From NCBI GenBank assembly GCA_032622095.1, contig CP136061.1, positions 3,038,001-3,102,000 of the forward strand: a stretch of 64,000 nucleotides of DNA. Reading direction: 5' to 3'. The notes under the pieces were generated by a model. It had not been told where the DNA came from. It saw only the letters and a list, made by a program, of their open reading frames with translations, and searched no databases. Shown piece after piece: positions 23,954 to 35,632 of this stretch (position 1 is the stretch's first letter; the number at the start of each line of letters is the position of its first letter). The position numbers were made by a program, and so were the translations under genes. The DNA is from Siphonodentalium dalli (Eukaryota > Mollusca > Scaphopoda > Gadilida > Siphonodentaliidae).

Positions 23954-25265
23954 CGAGCAAACGGAATGATTCCCAGTGGTCCAGTGTATTTCTAAGTCTC
24001 GTCATATATATTTTTAAATAACGTTAATCTCCCCATTTTGAATTTTGAACGACTTACAACGAAAAATATGACTGGCGGCAACCATCTTGGATTCTACCCT
24101 CTGAATTACTAAAATCGTGTGCACACCATTAGGCTATATATGCCATCTAATCGTAATCTAACTTAATATTTCCGCATGAAGAATTCTTGGATTTCACATT
24201 TAAATCTATTCACTAAAACTGTTTGAATTCCCTTTTTCTTAAGAATTAGGGAATTTTCAAAAAAACTATAAATCTGTATGCTATAGTACTAATATTATAA
24301 TAATATGCATCGGATATATTAAATAGTTAGAAAACGGACAATGCGAAGGATCGTGCAAATAGTCTTGAAACTATATGCATATATATTAGGCATATACGCA
24401 TATCAACGAGGCGAATGCTTGATTAATAGTGTAAACGTTTTGGATGCCAATGGACTTCGATAATTATATATGCCTTAATATAGCCTATTGTTTAGATACC
24501 GGCCTTTAATGATAAAGGCCTTTATATAATAATGTATAGTGAATGGTGTAGGCTACAAAAGCGAAAAATCATGCTTCTAACGAGTTGAAATAACATGCAC
24601 ACATCTCAAAACACACTATGTTATTGTTATATTTATCTTTGCTGACCCACATTTTATTTTTGGCCCAATTTATGTCAGTTTTGAGACAAAAACAACCTGC
24701 AATTTTGTAATTTCAAAGAGTAATTCACGTTAAACATGAATACGCAGTTTCAGTATAGACGTGACGAGGTCGCATATTTATGGAACATTGGGCTGATTTG
24801 TTGGCACTAAACAAAATATAAGTAACGATTCAATATTCATCATGTTCAGATATCGGACCTGTCGAAATCAAATGTCAATGGTCGCAAACAAAAAGTTAAA
24901 TCTTTTAAACTATTATAGTTCAGAATTCACAAGATTGACAATAACATGCATATTCTGAGAAAAGTGTACAATACATCGTATATTCGTAAATTTTGCAATT
25001 TTTCTGCGATGAAAGCATCTAAAATGACCAGAAAATATAGATGAAAGCTCACATTGAGTTATATTAGTGACATTTAATCATGCTGCTTTGCATATGTAGC
25101 TACAGTACTATTTTATGACACTTATACGAACAAATGTATTCGTTTAAGCCTTCCGATATGCTAGAGTAAATTAAAATTATGACCCAATATCGAGGCGATA
25201 GATCGGTTGTTACGCCAAATTGCGCATAGTCTTTTTTAAAATATAATACACATAATTATGTAAGA
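23954..25265 (+). repeat. Duplicated block, copy 1
   Basis: Direct repeat of 41525-43333. It starts GAGCAAACGGAAT and ends at AATTATGTAAG. The copies match closely (about 95% by eye), but copy 2 has an extra segment of about 515 bp at 42112-42629 and lacks a small ATCGGATATATTAAAT-like stretch. No ORF of note lies in it. It is probably a dispersed repeat or segmental duplication of unknown nature. Confidence 0.8.
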
Positions 25266-27319
25266 GATATTTTTATCACATGATTAGCACTATTTTCCTA
25301 TGTAATATTCGAGCGTAATAGACACGTGTAATATCGTCGCGTGCAATGACGTCACGCTGCTCTTTGGGACAAAGTTCTCTGTCTGTTAATTATTGTTGTT
25401 TTCGATAAAAATTTAAGCGATTATATGACCATGTGATAAAAAGTATCTCAAACTCGTTCTATTTTATACGGAATTTATCAACCGAGTTCACTAAATTCGA
25501 TTTGAGCCGAGGTTTACCGAGATCCTCTATATATATGTATTCCAATTGTCAACATGAATAACCTGGACTTGAGCGTCGCATGACGTCATATTTACATTAT
25601 TGTAAATTTTCAATGTGACGTCAATTGATCATCGTGACGTCAACTTCAACTTTTCTGAGCATATCGAGATATGAAATATATATAGGCCTAGCCTATATAT
25701 AGTGGTATTTCGGTCCGATGAGTATAAAAATTCCGCCCTGTGTTTGAGTTGACATTAATTAATTATGTCATAAATGAGATAATAACGTCACTTATTCAAG
25801 GGCGACCAAATTGGATGAAAATTAGACCTATTATCTTCATACAAGATACACCTCGGGACGCCCGTCGGTGACCGACCAGTCACTGTGTATAGGTTATTCA
25901 ATGTTAGGCCTAATGTGTTGTATATCGGTGGATATATTGCACGAGACCACAAATTTGAAGCCGCAGTATCGCACGAAACGAACGCGAAGCTAAGATTTTT
26001 GTTTGACGGGTGACAGTAGTAGCAGTATTTTGTAGACCCGATATATGTTATGCATAAATCCAGTTTTAGGCGGACAATTCTTTATTGAATTTAAAGTCGA
26101 AACATCCACAGCGGTCTTGCAAAAATCAACTTTTCTGGTTTTGCATTTGGTATGTATAGGATGCAGAAAAAAAGGAGATAACTGGCCAAATGTCATTAAA
26201 ACATCGAGAAATCTGGTGCATACATCGAAATTGAGTACAAATTTCCGGATTGAAAAAAGACCGCACACTGATGAAACTATATATCAATCGAATATACATG
26301 TCTCAAAATTATCGGGGCTGAAATTCCCTTAACAACAATTTTTTCAATCCCATCATTTTATAGACAAAAGACAACCGAAATCGGTTGAACAAGGAGAGGT
26401 GTTAACAATTAAAGCGCCAGATAACTAGTTGTGACTGGCATGCACAAATTAGGCAGACCGTTTCAGTCCCTAGTGTATGTGTGTAGATTAGAGACCATTA
26501 CGAAAAAATATACTTTTAAACAGAACACATTTAATTTGTTCTTTGTATTTTATTGAACACGGGTGTTTTAAATAATCATTTTGATATAGCTAAATCGTTC
26601 TATATGGACATAATTGATACGAAGTAGGAAGAAGTAAACCAAAACATGGTAGTGTCTGCTGACTTCAGAAAAAATCAACATTTCGCTGTCTGTATATTTA
26701 AAATGTGGTGTTATAATTAACTCAGATGTGTTTAAGCATGGCGTCACTCGTGGTTCTGTTCATTTCTTGTTGAAATAAGACTAGAATCCCAATTTTGATT
26801 TTTGTGTGAAATGTTATACCGCGTTCTGTAAAATCGAATTTTTGAGGGATCGGAAGGGGCTAGGACCCCAATAATTGCATATTTAATTGTTCCAATGATC
26901 AGTTAACATACAAAACACAAAAATAAAGTTATATTACTCAATCAGCATGAACTGATCTAGGGCATATTTGTGGAAAAAACGTCATATTTTCAACTTCCGG
27001 CGGTCATCTTGGATGGTTAGTTGCAATTTTGGCCCAAAAATGTGCTATTATGTCTTTGCTTCACGAAAATATATACATGTTTATACATTTTACAAGATCT
27101 TCCCGCTATAAATTGCACAAAACTGACTTAAGGTCTGTTCTGAAAAAACGGCGGCCATGATGGGCGCCATCTTGTCTGGAGTCTACACGGCCATTCTTTT
27201 TCTTATGAACATTGCTTAAAAGTTGAAGGACATAATAAGGAATAAAATGAGTTGGGTGACGTCCCAGGGGGGTGCAATGGTACCCATATTAGCTCCCGGA
27301 CTAATAGCACTGTAAAAAA
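25266..27319. other. Intron-like sequence with small shared blocks
   Basis: The block 25948-26085 reappears rearranged at the 41-44 kb locus. Its right half (26020-26085) is found in direct orientation at about 43626-43690, and its left half (25948-26018) is inverted at about 44400-44466. A word GGCGGCCATGATGGGCGCC near 27150 and related CATCTTGGAT words (24088, 27010) recur. No gene is supported. Confidence 0.5.
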
Positions 27320-27779
27320 AAAGGTGAGTTTTGAGATGGAACAGATTTAAACAACCTTTCATTCAAATTATCAATGGTATACGATATTTGATTATTTTCG
27401 GACAAGAAATCCCGCACGGAAACGAAATATATCAATATATCATTTTCCCGCCAAATCTGAGATAGAACAGTTTAGTTCTGACACGACGCTGTGTTAAGAA
27501 GACTATCCCAGTCCGTTACAAACACGAATGTGGCTTTAGAGCTGACAACCCAACAGTGCAGCTCTGTCCACATAAACCCTAAATAATCAACGAATTGCAT
27601 TTTGGTAACCTTCAATGACTTGTCCGAATAATTGTATATGATTACTCATGAAGTTATATTACGGAAACTCCATCATTACAGAATCAGTTTTTAAGCCAAT
27701 GCATGGTTCCAATATTACTCACCAATAGATTGCAAGCTGTATACGTTCATTTCAATGGTTTTATATATATCAGCGATAT

Positions 27780-28020
27780 ACACTGGGCATTAACATAACA
27801 TTGAATGTATTGTATTATGCAGACAGTAAAGCTGCACAACGATATATACCGGGAACCAACATTGATGCTATATAATTTGCTGAGAGTAAGGTTACACATC
27901 GATAACACCGGGTATCAACATGAAATGTATTATATCATGCAGACAGTAATGCAAGGATGTACATCAATAGACGCCAGGTATCAGCATTGCATTTATTATA
28001 TTATGCAGGCAGTAATGGTG
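27780..28020 (+). repeat. Short tandem repeat upstream of SRCR exon
   Basis: About three to four copies of a roughly 65-75-bp unit with TTATATTATGCAGACAGTAA, TGCACAACGATA and ACCGGG-ATCAACATT. It also occurs at 54290-54510 in the second duplication copy. Each unit has a TGCAG, so it supplies false acceptor sites before the real one at 28092. Confidence 0.65.
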
Positions 28021-28092
28021 TAAATCGCTTATGAGGTCGAACTGCGACACATCGAGTGACATCGACCAATTGATGTATTTTATCAGTTGCAG

Positions 28093-28389
28093 AACAAATT
28101 CGCCTAGTTGGTGGATTAATAACATACGGTCGAGTTGAGGTGTATATGAACGGCCAATGGGGAACAGTGTGTCATTACGGGTGGGATGACTCGGATGCAG
28201 CTGTCGTGTGCAAGATGCTTGGATTTCGAGGAGGCATCGCCAGACTGTCGGCAACCTACGGACAAGGTACGGGGCCTATGTGGATGAGAGACGTCGCATG
28301 TACCGGGGAAGAGGCTGCAATCTGGAATTGCTCTTATTCGACTGTTACAGCCTGTTCACATTCACACGACGCTGGAGTTGACTGTCAGG
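28093..28389 (+). CDS. SRCR domain exon 1 of a multidomain SRCR protein
   Basis: A complete scavenger receptor cysteine-rich domain lies in one 297-bp exon, with acceptor TTGCAG| at 28092 and donor CAGG|GTGAGT, phase 1 on both sides. The domain starts EQIRLVGG and has GRVEVYMNGQWGTVC, GWDDSDAAVVCKMLGF, YGQGTGPMWMRDVAC and WNCS, ending DAGVDC. Six cysteines are present, the group A number, although single-exon coding is typical of group B. SRCR domains are extracellular ligand-binding modules used in innate immunity and adhesion in animals. The domain probably lies in a secreted or membrane protein with several tandem SRCRs, of which this window shows three. The gene starts upstream and ends beyond what I can see. 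The exon is a near-duplicate of 54588-54887. Confidence 0.93.
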
Positions 28390-28559
28390 GTGAGTAAAAT
28401 GTGTCACAGTTGAACAGAAGATAGTTTGGGTTATTGGATGTTGTCGGAGAGCCCCGTAACTCGTGTTGATAAGACTAGAATGTAATAAAAGTAATCTGGT
28501 GTCATTGACTGTGTTGATTGAATATGATGCTGTTTGTCCAATTGTTGCCAAGAAAATAA

Positions 28560-29240
28560 CTTCGGGAGACTATATAATTGAGCGGTGTCCGTCCGTCTGC
28601 GTGTGTGTTCATTCGGGTTTCGGTTGGGTTTCGTCCGACCATTTCTGACAGAGTTATGCCCCTTTTTCATATAGGAATTTGGCGACTTTTTGTTTTCCCG
28701 ATATAAACTTGAATATTATTCGATATAATGTCATGAAACTTTGTACGTTTCCCGATCGAGTTCACATTTTGATCCGGTCCGATCATTTTTGGCGTAGTTA
28801 TGCCCCTTAATTCACCTTTTGCTGAATAATTTGTAGACTAGATGATAACTCGACTTAATATGATTATCAGATAACTTTAACACATTTATCATGTGGATTA
28901 ATCACATGAACAGGTCAGTTTTCGTATTTGGGTTCGCTCTGACCAGTTCTGAATGAGTTATGCCGCTTGTTCGGCTTATAATTTGCCGATCATGTTGTTA
29001 TCCGGATGTTAATATGAATTATAGTACGGGATGAATTTGGATTCGATCCGACCATTTCGTGCAGAGTTTTGCAATTTATCAACTTATTATTCGCTTATAA
29101 TTTTATCCGGCTGATAACATATGTTATAATTACAGGATAGCTATCAAATTAATATGAGTATGTGGGCTAATAACATGAAAATACAGGTCAAAATCGAATC
29201 TTGGTTCAGTCCAACATTTTATGATGGAGCTATGTCACAT
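28560..29240 (+). repeat. Diverged intronic tandem repeat with GTTATGCCCC word
   Basis: About four to five units of 110-160 bp carry GAGTTATGCCCCTT or variants near 28646, 28797, 28958, 29067 and 29216. They are preceded by TCCGACCATTT and followed by TGATAACT-type words. A shorter version lies at 55120-55490 in the second duplication copy. This repeat type is common in mollusc introns, which is knowledge-based and not testable here. Confidence 0.65.
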
Positions 29241-29254
29241 TCGCGAACTTACGG

Positions 29255-29467
29255 TTAATCTAACAGTGATTTCAATGGCTGATAAACTCGTCGAAAATGT
29301 GTTGCAAACCACCGGCCATCAGCGATAAAATATCAACTCTACACCGTATAACTATTTAGAGTTACAAAGTCGATGAAGAAAACATGTGGATATGAACCCT
29401 TATCGCCATCACTGAAAGCGAAACGCTTGGAGTTGTACCTCTAACCGATTGAACAACTGATGGCCCT
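29255..29467 (-). mobile_element. SINE remnant (paralogue of 55657-55967)
   Basis: Matches the head and middle of the intact SINE in the second duplication copy, including the tRNA-like start (TTGTTCAATCGGTTAGAGGT when read on the minus strand) and the CACCGGCCATCAGCGA word. The 3' third, including the CAAT tail, is missing. The TTAAGCATCAGT target word is present, doubled, at 29468-29491. Confidence 0.7.
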
Positions 29468-30043
29468 TAAGCATCAGTACCTTAAGCATCAGTATGGGAC
29501 AAATACATTTAACTGACATATCAATAACATAATGAGTGAGCACGTTTTATTAGAAAATTGGAATATAAACCTATGATTTCATATTGGTTATTTTATATTT
29601 AAACATATACATGGTGTACGGTGAGCGGTAGTTACCGATAATATGCATCACACTCATTAATAGTAAAACAATACACATCCATGTATTTATAAGTCTGTTT
29701 AGGGCGGACTGGAGTTTTATATACTATTATTAGCAACCATGGGTAACACCTACTTTGGATGTAACCCACCGACTGAACGTTTTTTCGGGTGAACGTGCTT
29801 GGAAATGGAGCTAATTATCAGACAGCAAGCAGTGAGAATATTGCGTTATTGAATTCCGCACACAATGTGTCTGCTAATCGGAGGTACATTTGTTTATTTG
29901 GCGATGGTAGCCCATACAATATACATATTACAAAAACGTGACACTTTGATAATAAAGAACCATTTGCATACAATATCATATGGGGAAAGTCCAAAACAAT
30001 AATATAAGTGTATAGGAGAGACTTAAACCATGGATCATCAACT

Positions 30044-30049
30044 ACTAAA
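30044..30049. other. Empty target site of the Polinton-like element
   Basis: The word ACTAAA occurs once here, in context CATCAACT-ACTAAA-CATTTAG. In the paralogous copy the same context is split and ACTAAA is present on both sides of the 56551-62434 element. This is the unoccupied allele-like state. Confidence 0.9.
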
Positions 30050-30124
30050 CATTTAGTTTTGTATAGAGTTATACGTATACACACACAATGTAACGCTCTT
30101 GTATATGTGGGTTTCCTTTATATT

Positions 30125-30180
30125 ATATATATATATATATACATGTATATATATCCATATATACATGTATATATTTATAT
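30125..30180. repeat. (TA)n-rich microsatellite
   Basis: TA run with interspersed ACATGTA words. The second duplication copy is much shorter here (about 62510-62530). Confidence 0.8.
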
Positions 30181-30249
30181 CCTGTATTCTCTGTTTGTAA
30201 TAGGTTATACATCTTTTACATAAACGAACTTCACACACAGAGCGTTTCT

Positions 30250-31243
30250 TTATAGATTTGCGTTCACGGTTAACGAAACATTGCAGTCAATTTCTAGTAG
30301 GTAAAACTTCGAAATAGGTCTGTTTGTAAATCCATGTTTCGTCTTTAGATTCACGGCTCTCACATGACCGGCCTTTCCTGTACTAGTATGTAGTTCAGTA
30401 ACTAAGCCCATTTGCCATTTAACATTCCGTGAACAGTGAGTTTGCATAAACAACGTTGTTCGTATGGTAACTGTCGATACAAACCCAAGCGGATCAACTA
30501 CAGAACAAGCGTCGCTTAGAATTTATCGTCTAGTAATCAAACCAGACGTGCTCGTTAACTTAGGATGGATACACACATGCATGCAATCTCTGTAAATATC
30601 GTGTATTTAGCGTTTTACATGGATCATACAAACCTGTAATATTTGTCCGTTGACAACCCGATTATTGCGGCTACATTTGACCACAGTGAGTCAAGCTGTG
30701 AGGGTGCAGAGAGCCGTTGACTCTGACGTTTTGCTGACCAGGTTTGGCGGGGGTATATTAGAATATGTTCCTCCCATCGATCCGGCCTTCTTTAACAACT
30801 TTGGCGCTCTCTATATGAGTGGGGGGGGGGGGGTACTCTGTGGTGCATTCACGTTTTCTGAGGTTATGGCCCTTTGAGTGAAAATTACACCTTCCGCGGA
30901 TGAGTGCTATGTTCAGGAATTGGAATATGACCCGGGATCTACACCATAACCGCGACATACACTCTGTACATCGGTGCGTAGAATAAAGACAGTTAAAGCA
31001 GAGCTTGTGTTGCCGTACACAAGCAACTCGCGGTCCAACATCAGACACCACATTACAATTGGCAGGCAAGCAAGATCCATTACAAAACACACAAACTATC
31101 TCATGCGAATCCTGAGAAAACCTGTGCGAATTCCCACCTCTATCCAAATGACTCCTGTTAGAATTAGTCATCAATGTAGAAACTGAATATTCGAACGACG
31201 TGTTTTTATCAGCAGTCTCCAAAATATCTACTTCAAGCCTCAA
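30250..31243 (-). mobile_element. BEL/Pao-like LTR retrotransposon fossil
   Basis: This minus-strand relic begins with a gag-type zinc-knuckle region near its right end (CVFCNGSCLPANC, CFNCLYSTHRCTEC) and ends with a DUF5641-type C-terminal domain (WQMGLVTELH, VRAVNLKT, RPISKFYLLE), which is typical of BEL/Pao polyproteins. A DPLG-VTIR word typical of the RT-RNase H region lies just before the latter. Little else of pol is recognisable and no LTRs were identified. It is broken in several ways and old. The C-terminal part is shared with 62980-63220, so the insertion predates the segmental duplication. Confidence 0.75.
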
Positions 31244-31463
31244 TTTTTATAAACTATATTATCCATGTCTTTATTATAGTCGGATTTAGTAAATAAATAT
31301 ATTTGATGGCAAAACAGTTCGTTGGTCGTTGGCAAAATTTGTCGGACTTGCCGGTTTATTTCAAAATTGTTTGTAACCGTCTTACTGTCGCAATATTTGT
31401 AAATAGGCGTAATGTTACCTGGGGATCAAATTCGATAACATCATATGACCTCAGATGTCTTAA

Positions 31464-32106
31464 AGGGGTACTGTACACAGAGATAGGCGATTTTTTTATT
31501 TACTCCCATTGAAATAACTTTCAAGTTAGATTGTGTTCGTGTTATATAAGTTTCGTATAAACCTAATTTAGCGAAGAAAATATTGATCTTGGAAACAAAA
31601 ATATTACGATTTCAAACTACGCGCCATGTTTTTGACCTTCACCGGAGAATACGCAGGTCGCAGGAAGAACCGGAAGTTCATTGTTCACAGCTTTGATTGA
31701 TGCCTTCAATCTCTTCGATCGAACAATCTCACTCCCTATAAAAATACTTGACGCTTTATGACTAGTTTCTTTCTCCTTTTTTTCCGAATCGGTTATAACG
31801 GGCCTTCCTTTTGCAGGTACACGTTTTGTTTGCAACTCAATAATGTTCGCGAACGGCCGTCGATAAAAGACACGCAACAGATGCGATTTCAAGAACCGTA
31901 ACTCGTAATGGCATAATTCTCCATTTTATGACTCCAGCCATAAATGAATTTATATTAAATAATTCAATTTTCCTTTTATGATAGCCTGTTAACCGGAACG
32001 TTTTCAGTAGACATCGTCGACTCATATTAGTTATTTTATAATATAATATTGATATTAGATCGCTATTGTCACCGGGAATTTATTGAAATTGGGGTACAGT
32101 ACCCCT
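31464..32106. mobile_element. Kolobok-like MITE with TTAA target duplication
   Basis: The 643-bp element has 13-bp perfect terminal inverted repeats, AGGGGTACTGTAC at the left and GTACAGTACCCCT at the right. TTAA lies directly outside on both sides (31460-31463 and 32107-32110). TTAA targets with AGGG-starting ends are typical of the Kolobok superfamily. The interior has no transposase; a 91-codon minus frame (31617-31892) is not recognisable. It is inserted upstream of SRCR exon 2. Confidence 0.75.
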
Positions 32107-32458
32107 TTAATAGGGCACTAATAATTAATGAACATGTGCATCCATATTCAATTGACCCGAAGAGTGTCAGTGTATAGGTGCCGCTGGTATCGGCTGTATT
32201 AATTACTTATAGACCCCACAATTGTCGGAATCTGGTCGTTGAACATTGATTCACAAAGACAAATTGACCCGGTGGGTGTCATTGACAGCTGGGGATAAAC
32301 TTAAAACTGATATTATCATATGTGAGCAATACAGAAATGTTCTTATCATCTTAGACGATATGTGGGAACATTGTACACATTGCTCACATGACCAGGGATA
32401 TATTACGGGATAGGCGCCTTTGCTCTCAGATGACTTAAACGTGTGTGTTCCATTTTAG

Positions 32459-32764
32459 GCGACATTCGGTTAGTTGGTGGAAATAGTACAGCGTCTGGAC
32501 GAGTTGAAGTTTATAGGGACGACCAATGGGGAACGGTGTGCAGCAACGGGTGGGATAACACTGATGCAACTGTCGTTTGCAGGACGCTTGGTTTCCGAGG
32601 GGGATTCGCCAGAAGTTCAGCAAGCTATGGGCAAGGGACGGGACCTATCTGGCTGGACGAAGTCACATGCGTTGGAAATGAGAATTCATTATGGAATTGC
32701 TCGCACAGAGGATGGGGAACACATAGCTGTCAACACACCCAGGACGCTGGGGTGGAATGTCCGG
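32459..32764 (+). CDS. SRCR domain exon 2
   Basis: A 306-bp exon with acceptor CCATTTTAG| and donor CCGG|GTAAGT, phase 1 at both ends, encodes one complete SRCR domain. It starts GDIRLVGGNSTASGRVEVYR and continues with QWGTVCSNGWDNTDATVVC, TLGFRGGFARSSASYGQG, WLDEVTC, LWNCSHRGW and HTQDAGVEC. Six cysteines are present, with two potential N-glycosylation sites (NSTA and NCSH). It is clearly diverged from the exons at 28093 and 54588, so it is a distinct repeat of the same gene and not part of the recent duplication. The spacing of 4 kb from exon 1 and matching phases make tandem SRCR repeats in one protein likely. Confidence 0.93.
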
Positions 32765-33892
32765 GTAAGTGAATGACTGTATAGATCATACTTATGTAAT
32801 ATGATCGCACGTGGCACGTAGTGGAGCAACCACACAAACACATCAAACTATCACAACAATGTCCATATATATACGTAGTTTCCAACTGTTGCTGTGTCAG
32901 TCATGGGATTTCAAAATGTTGAATACTTTCACCAAAGTTGGAGGGGCGGATTCCGCGGAACACTACAGTACAACCACCCTGCCACCACGTATCTCGTTAA
33001 AACAACTCATACACATCCATGCCAAACTAAAGCTAGCAACTTCCCACGTTTATATATGACAAATATAAATGTTTACATGGGCGCTATATCCCAAAATATC
33101 ACTGGGGAAATCTTTCGCGCGAACAGTTTCATGCGCTAGCTAGCTAGCTCTTGTCAATAGAAAACATCTCTCGTTTGAATCCAGTCTGTATTGTTCTCGA
33201 AAATGGTCTTTAGAGAAGTCTCTTAATTACATTTAAGTGTATATATTGTGGAAGGCAGCTGAATTAGCTCATTGCATGGTCAAAAATTCAAACTGATACC
33301 GGTAGTCAAAATGACATTTGAAAACATGATGAAGAATATAATCTTATATGCACTCACTAGTTTTAAAAGAAGTACAAACAAAAAAGGAACAATGAAAACC
33401 AAGCAAACAAATAACACGTTTGTAGGGAGGGATCCCATATTTATTGTGTGCATATTGTATATAAAATGTCCTTTGGCCGTTTTGTATATATAATTGCGTT
33501 TAGTCTAGCGATGTGAAATCGGTGTTTCCGGTAAAGACCAAATGTGTCTGGATTATGGCCCACAAAACCAACTGACGCAAATGACGTCATGGACCATGTC
33601 ATGACGTCTTCGCTGGTTTTCGGTCAGCTAACCAACGAAAATGGTCAAAATGAAACTAACTCATAAGCCTACAAAACATAGGAATTGTTCAGAAAAACTG
33701 AAGTTGCTAATTTTATAACCATCCCACTTGGTCCACTTCCGATTCCGTGATTTCACAATTTGATATTATTGTTCCCAGGATGCTATGCAAAAGCGGGGCG
33801 GAAGTCACGTGATTTTTAACCCATTTTTCTTGTCCGGATTTTCATCGCGTCGAAATTCTGTTTCATGGTATTGTAAAAATTAATGACGTCAT
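32765..33892. other. Intron-like sequence, no gene seen
   Basis: Short frames only. GCTAGCTAGCTAGC is present near 33135. GACGTCA-type words recur (33582, 33600). No repeat boundary was found. Confidence 0.4.
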
Positions 33893-35632
33893 TAGATACC
33901 TTTCGCATCCTCACGTTTACGATTACGAATACGGATAGCTATTCGTAGTCGTAAATCTATCCGTATGGCCAAAAAGTCCTTTCGCAAAAAGATTACGCGT
34001 AAGAGTTTTGACGAACACGTACGATCATTATTTCGTACCACTTTTACAACTCAACGCGTGTGTTTGGTATACAGTCCCTTAATACTTCACTTATCGTCTC
34101 ATTTGCAACAATGCGATAATCATCAAATTCGACCAGTCACAACGTACGACCCGGGATTCTCGTGATATATTGTGGCAATACAGATATAAATGCCAGGTCA
34201 TATGTGGTGGAAATTCAGTTCGTTGTTAGCATTGATGACCAGATAGACGTTATGCTGATGGGGAAGAGGGGTTCCGGAATTTGGACCTCACATCAACCAC
34301 GACGCAATCGTTCAAGCCCCTTCAAGTCCGCGAGTTGATTTCAATGCGATTTCGGCTTCACCTCTTTGGGTTTAGGAAATCCGACATAAGGTTGGTGAGC
34401 TCGCTGATGTGCATCACTTCTGATTTGTTACTACCAAATCGAAACAAAGTCGACACGGTAGAAGCGATGTGCATCAAGTTGCTTTTTTTCCAGATATTTG
34501 ACAAACCGGCAAACTTTCGTTGAACAAAATGTTGATAAATAACAGGTTTTGGGCAATTTTATAATATAGTTGACTGTGGTTAGCATTAATTTTGAGCAAT
34601 CACTCGATTCTGATAACAGAAGCGGCATTTAAAAAAAAATTGTTGTTGGAATCTGATGATATGGGGACATCTAATCGGATTGAGTACCTTCAAACGCCGC
34701 ATTTGTGCATGTTTTTTTAAATTAAAAATAAATGCAAAGAACAAACCTGATAGAGACTGCTGAGCTCTGGTGATGTGGGTGGGTATGCCAAATATTCTTT
34801 TAGTTACGGTTCAGGATCAGAAATCACTACTTACCAGTTTAATCGGGATCCAGGGTAGGTCCAGATTACTCAGACAGAGTACTTTATGTAATTTAAAAAT
34901 CGGTTATGAATTCCATGTAATTTTAAAATGCCCTGCATTACAGACTCTACGAGAGAGATATATAAAACGCAACTTCTACTGAAAACCAAATATTATTAAA
35001 TTGAATGAACTATTCAATTCGGGAAAGTGGAAGAGAACACAAAATCTTTCACTATTCATTAATAGGGTTATGCCATTATTTAGGCTCTCCTGATGCATTC
35101 TATAACTGCACACGTTAGGACACCACCATGAGTTGTTGGATTAAATAATTGTTGAATTTCACTATATATTGTGTATTATCTTGCACATATAATCACTCAA
35201 AATCCTTATGCATCGCACACAATATACTGTATTTTTGGCGACTGGTTTCATAGTGCACTCCTCTTACTGTAAAGTATTCTGTCGCAGCCAGCGATGGCTA
35301 TCCGTTGTGAATAGCGATCTAATTTCGCGTGAAGCTCGTGATTCACGACGACGAGTACAGTGATTAACAAACTAAGCAGCATATCGAGGTCGTAGCTCAA
35401 TATAACTGGATGGTTTACATGATATACATATACAGTCTCGAACGGAGTAAAGTGATACATTGCAGAATATAAATTTCAGGTGTTATTTGAGCTTATTAGA
35501 AACCGTTGAAATCGTAATCGTCATTACGGATAGTAAAATACGAGAACGATTAGAAAGTACACAAAGGTTGGTGACGTAGTACCCTATCCGTATCCGTAAT
35601 CGTAAACGTGAGTTTTGCGAAAGGTCTCTATT
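33893..35632. mobile_element. Possible TIR element, about 1.7 kb
   Basis: The left end (ACCTTTCGCATCCTCACG then TTTACGATTACGAATACGG, about 33897-33938) is inverted at the right end (about 35588-35630, CCGTATCCGTAATCG then TAAACGTGAG). Roughly 40 bp match at about 85%. The left end is followed by its own small palindrome (ACGGATAGCTATTCGTAG). No target duplication was resolved. The interior contains a LINE C-terminal fragment at 34830-35095. Confidence 0.5.
34830..35095 (+). pseudogene. LINE C-terminal fragment
   Basis: The plus-strand frame holds a zinc-binding C-terminus: TLCNLKIGYEFHVILKCPAL, RYIKRNFY, and after a stop KPNIIKLNELFNSGKWK with INRVMPLFRL. The IG-EFH-L-CP and NII-F/LNELFNS words are typical of the last part of jockey/CR1-type ORF2, as in family A. 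It is 5'-truncated near 34830. Confidence 0.65.

Larger units (their letters stand above)
27320..30540 (+). repeat. Segmental duplication, copy 1 (with SRCR exon)
   Basis: Collinear with 53785-63240. It includes the GATGGAACA-ATTTAAACAACCT start, a diverged intronic tandem repeat (27780-28020), SRCR exon 1, the GTTATGCCCC repeat, a SINE remnant, the CCATGGATCATCAACTACTA word, and the tail of a BEL/Pao relic. Copy 2 additionally holds the 5.88-kb Polinton-like element and a 375-bp extra stretch. Divergence of roughly 10% in introns suggests a moderately old duplication. Confidence 0.85.

Noticed and set aside
27780-28020. Small exons ending at TATTATGCAG words before SRCR exon 1
   Set aside because: The TGCAG words belong to a tandem repeat that is also present in the other duplication copy, and the stretches between them have no consistent frame.
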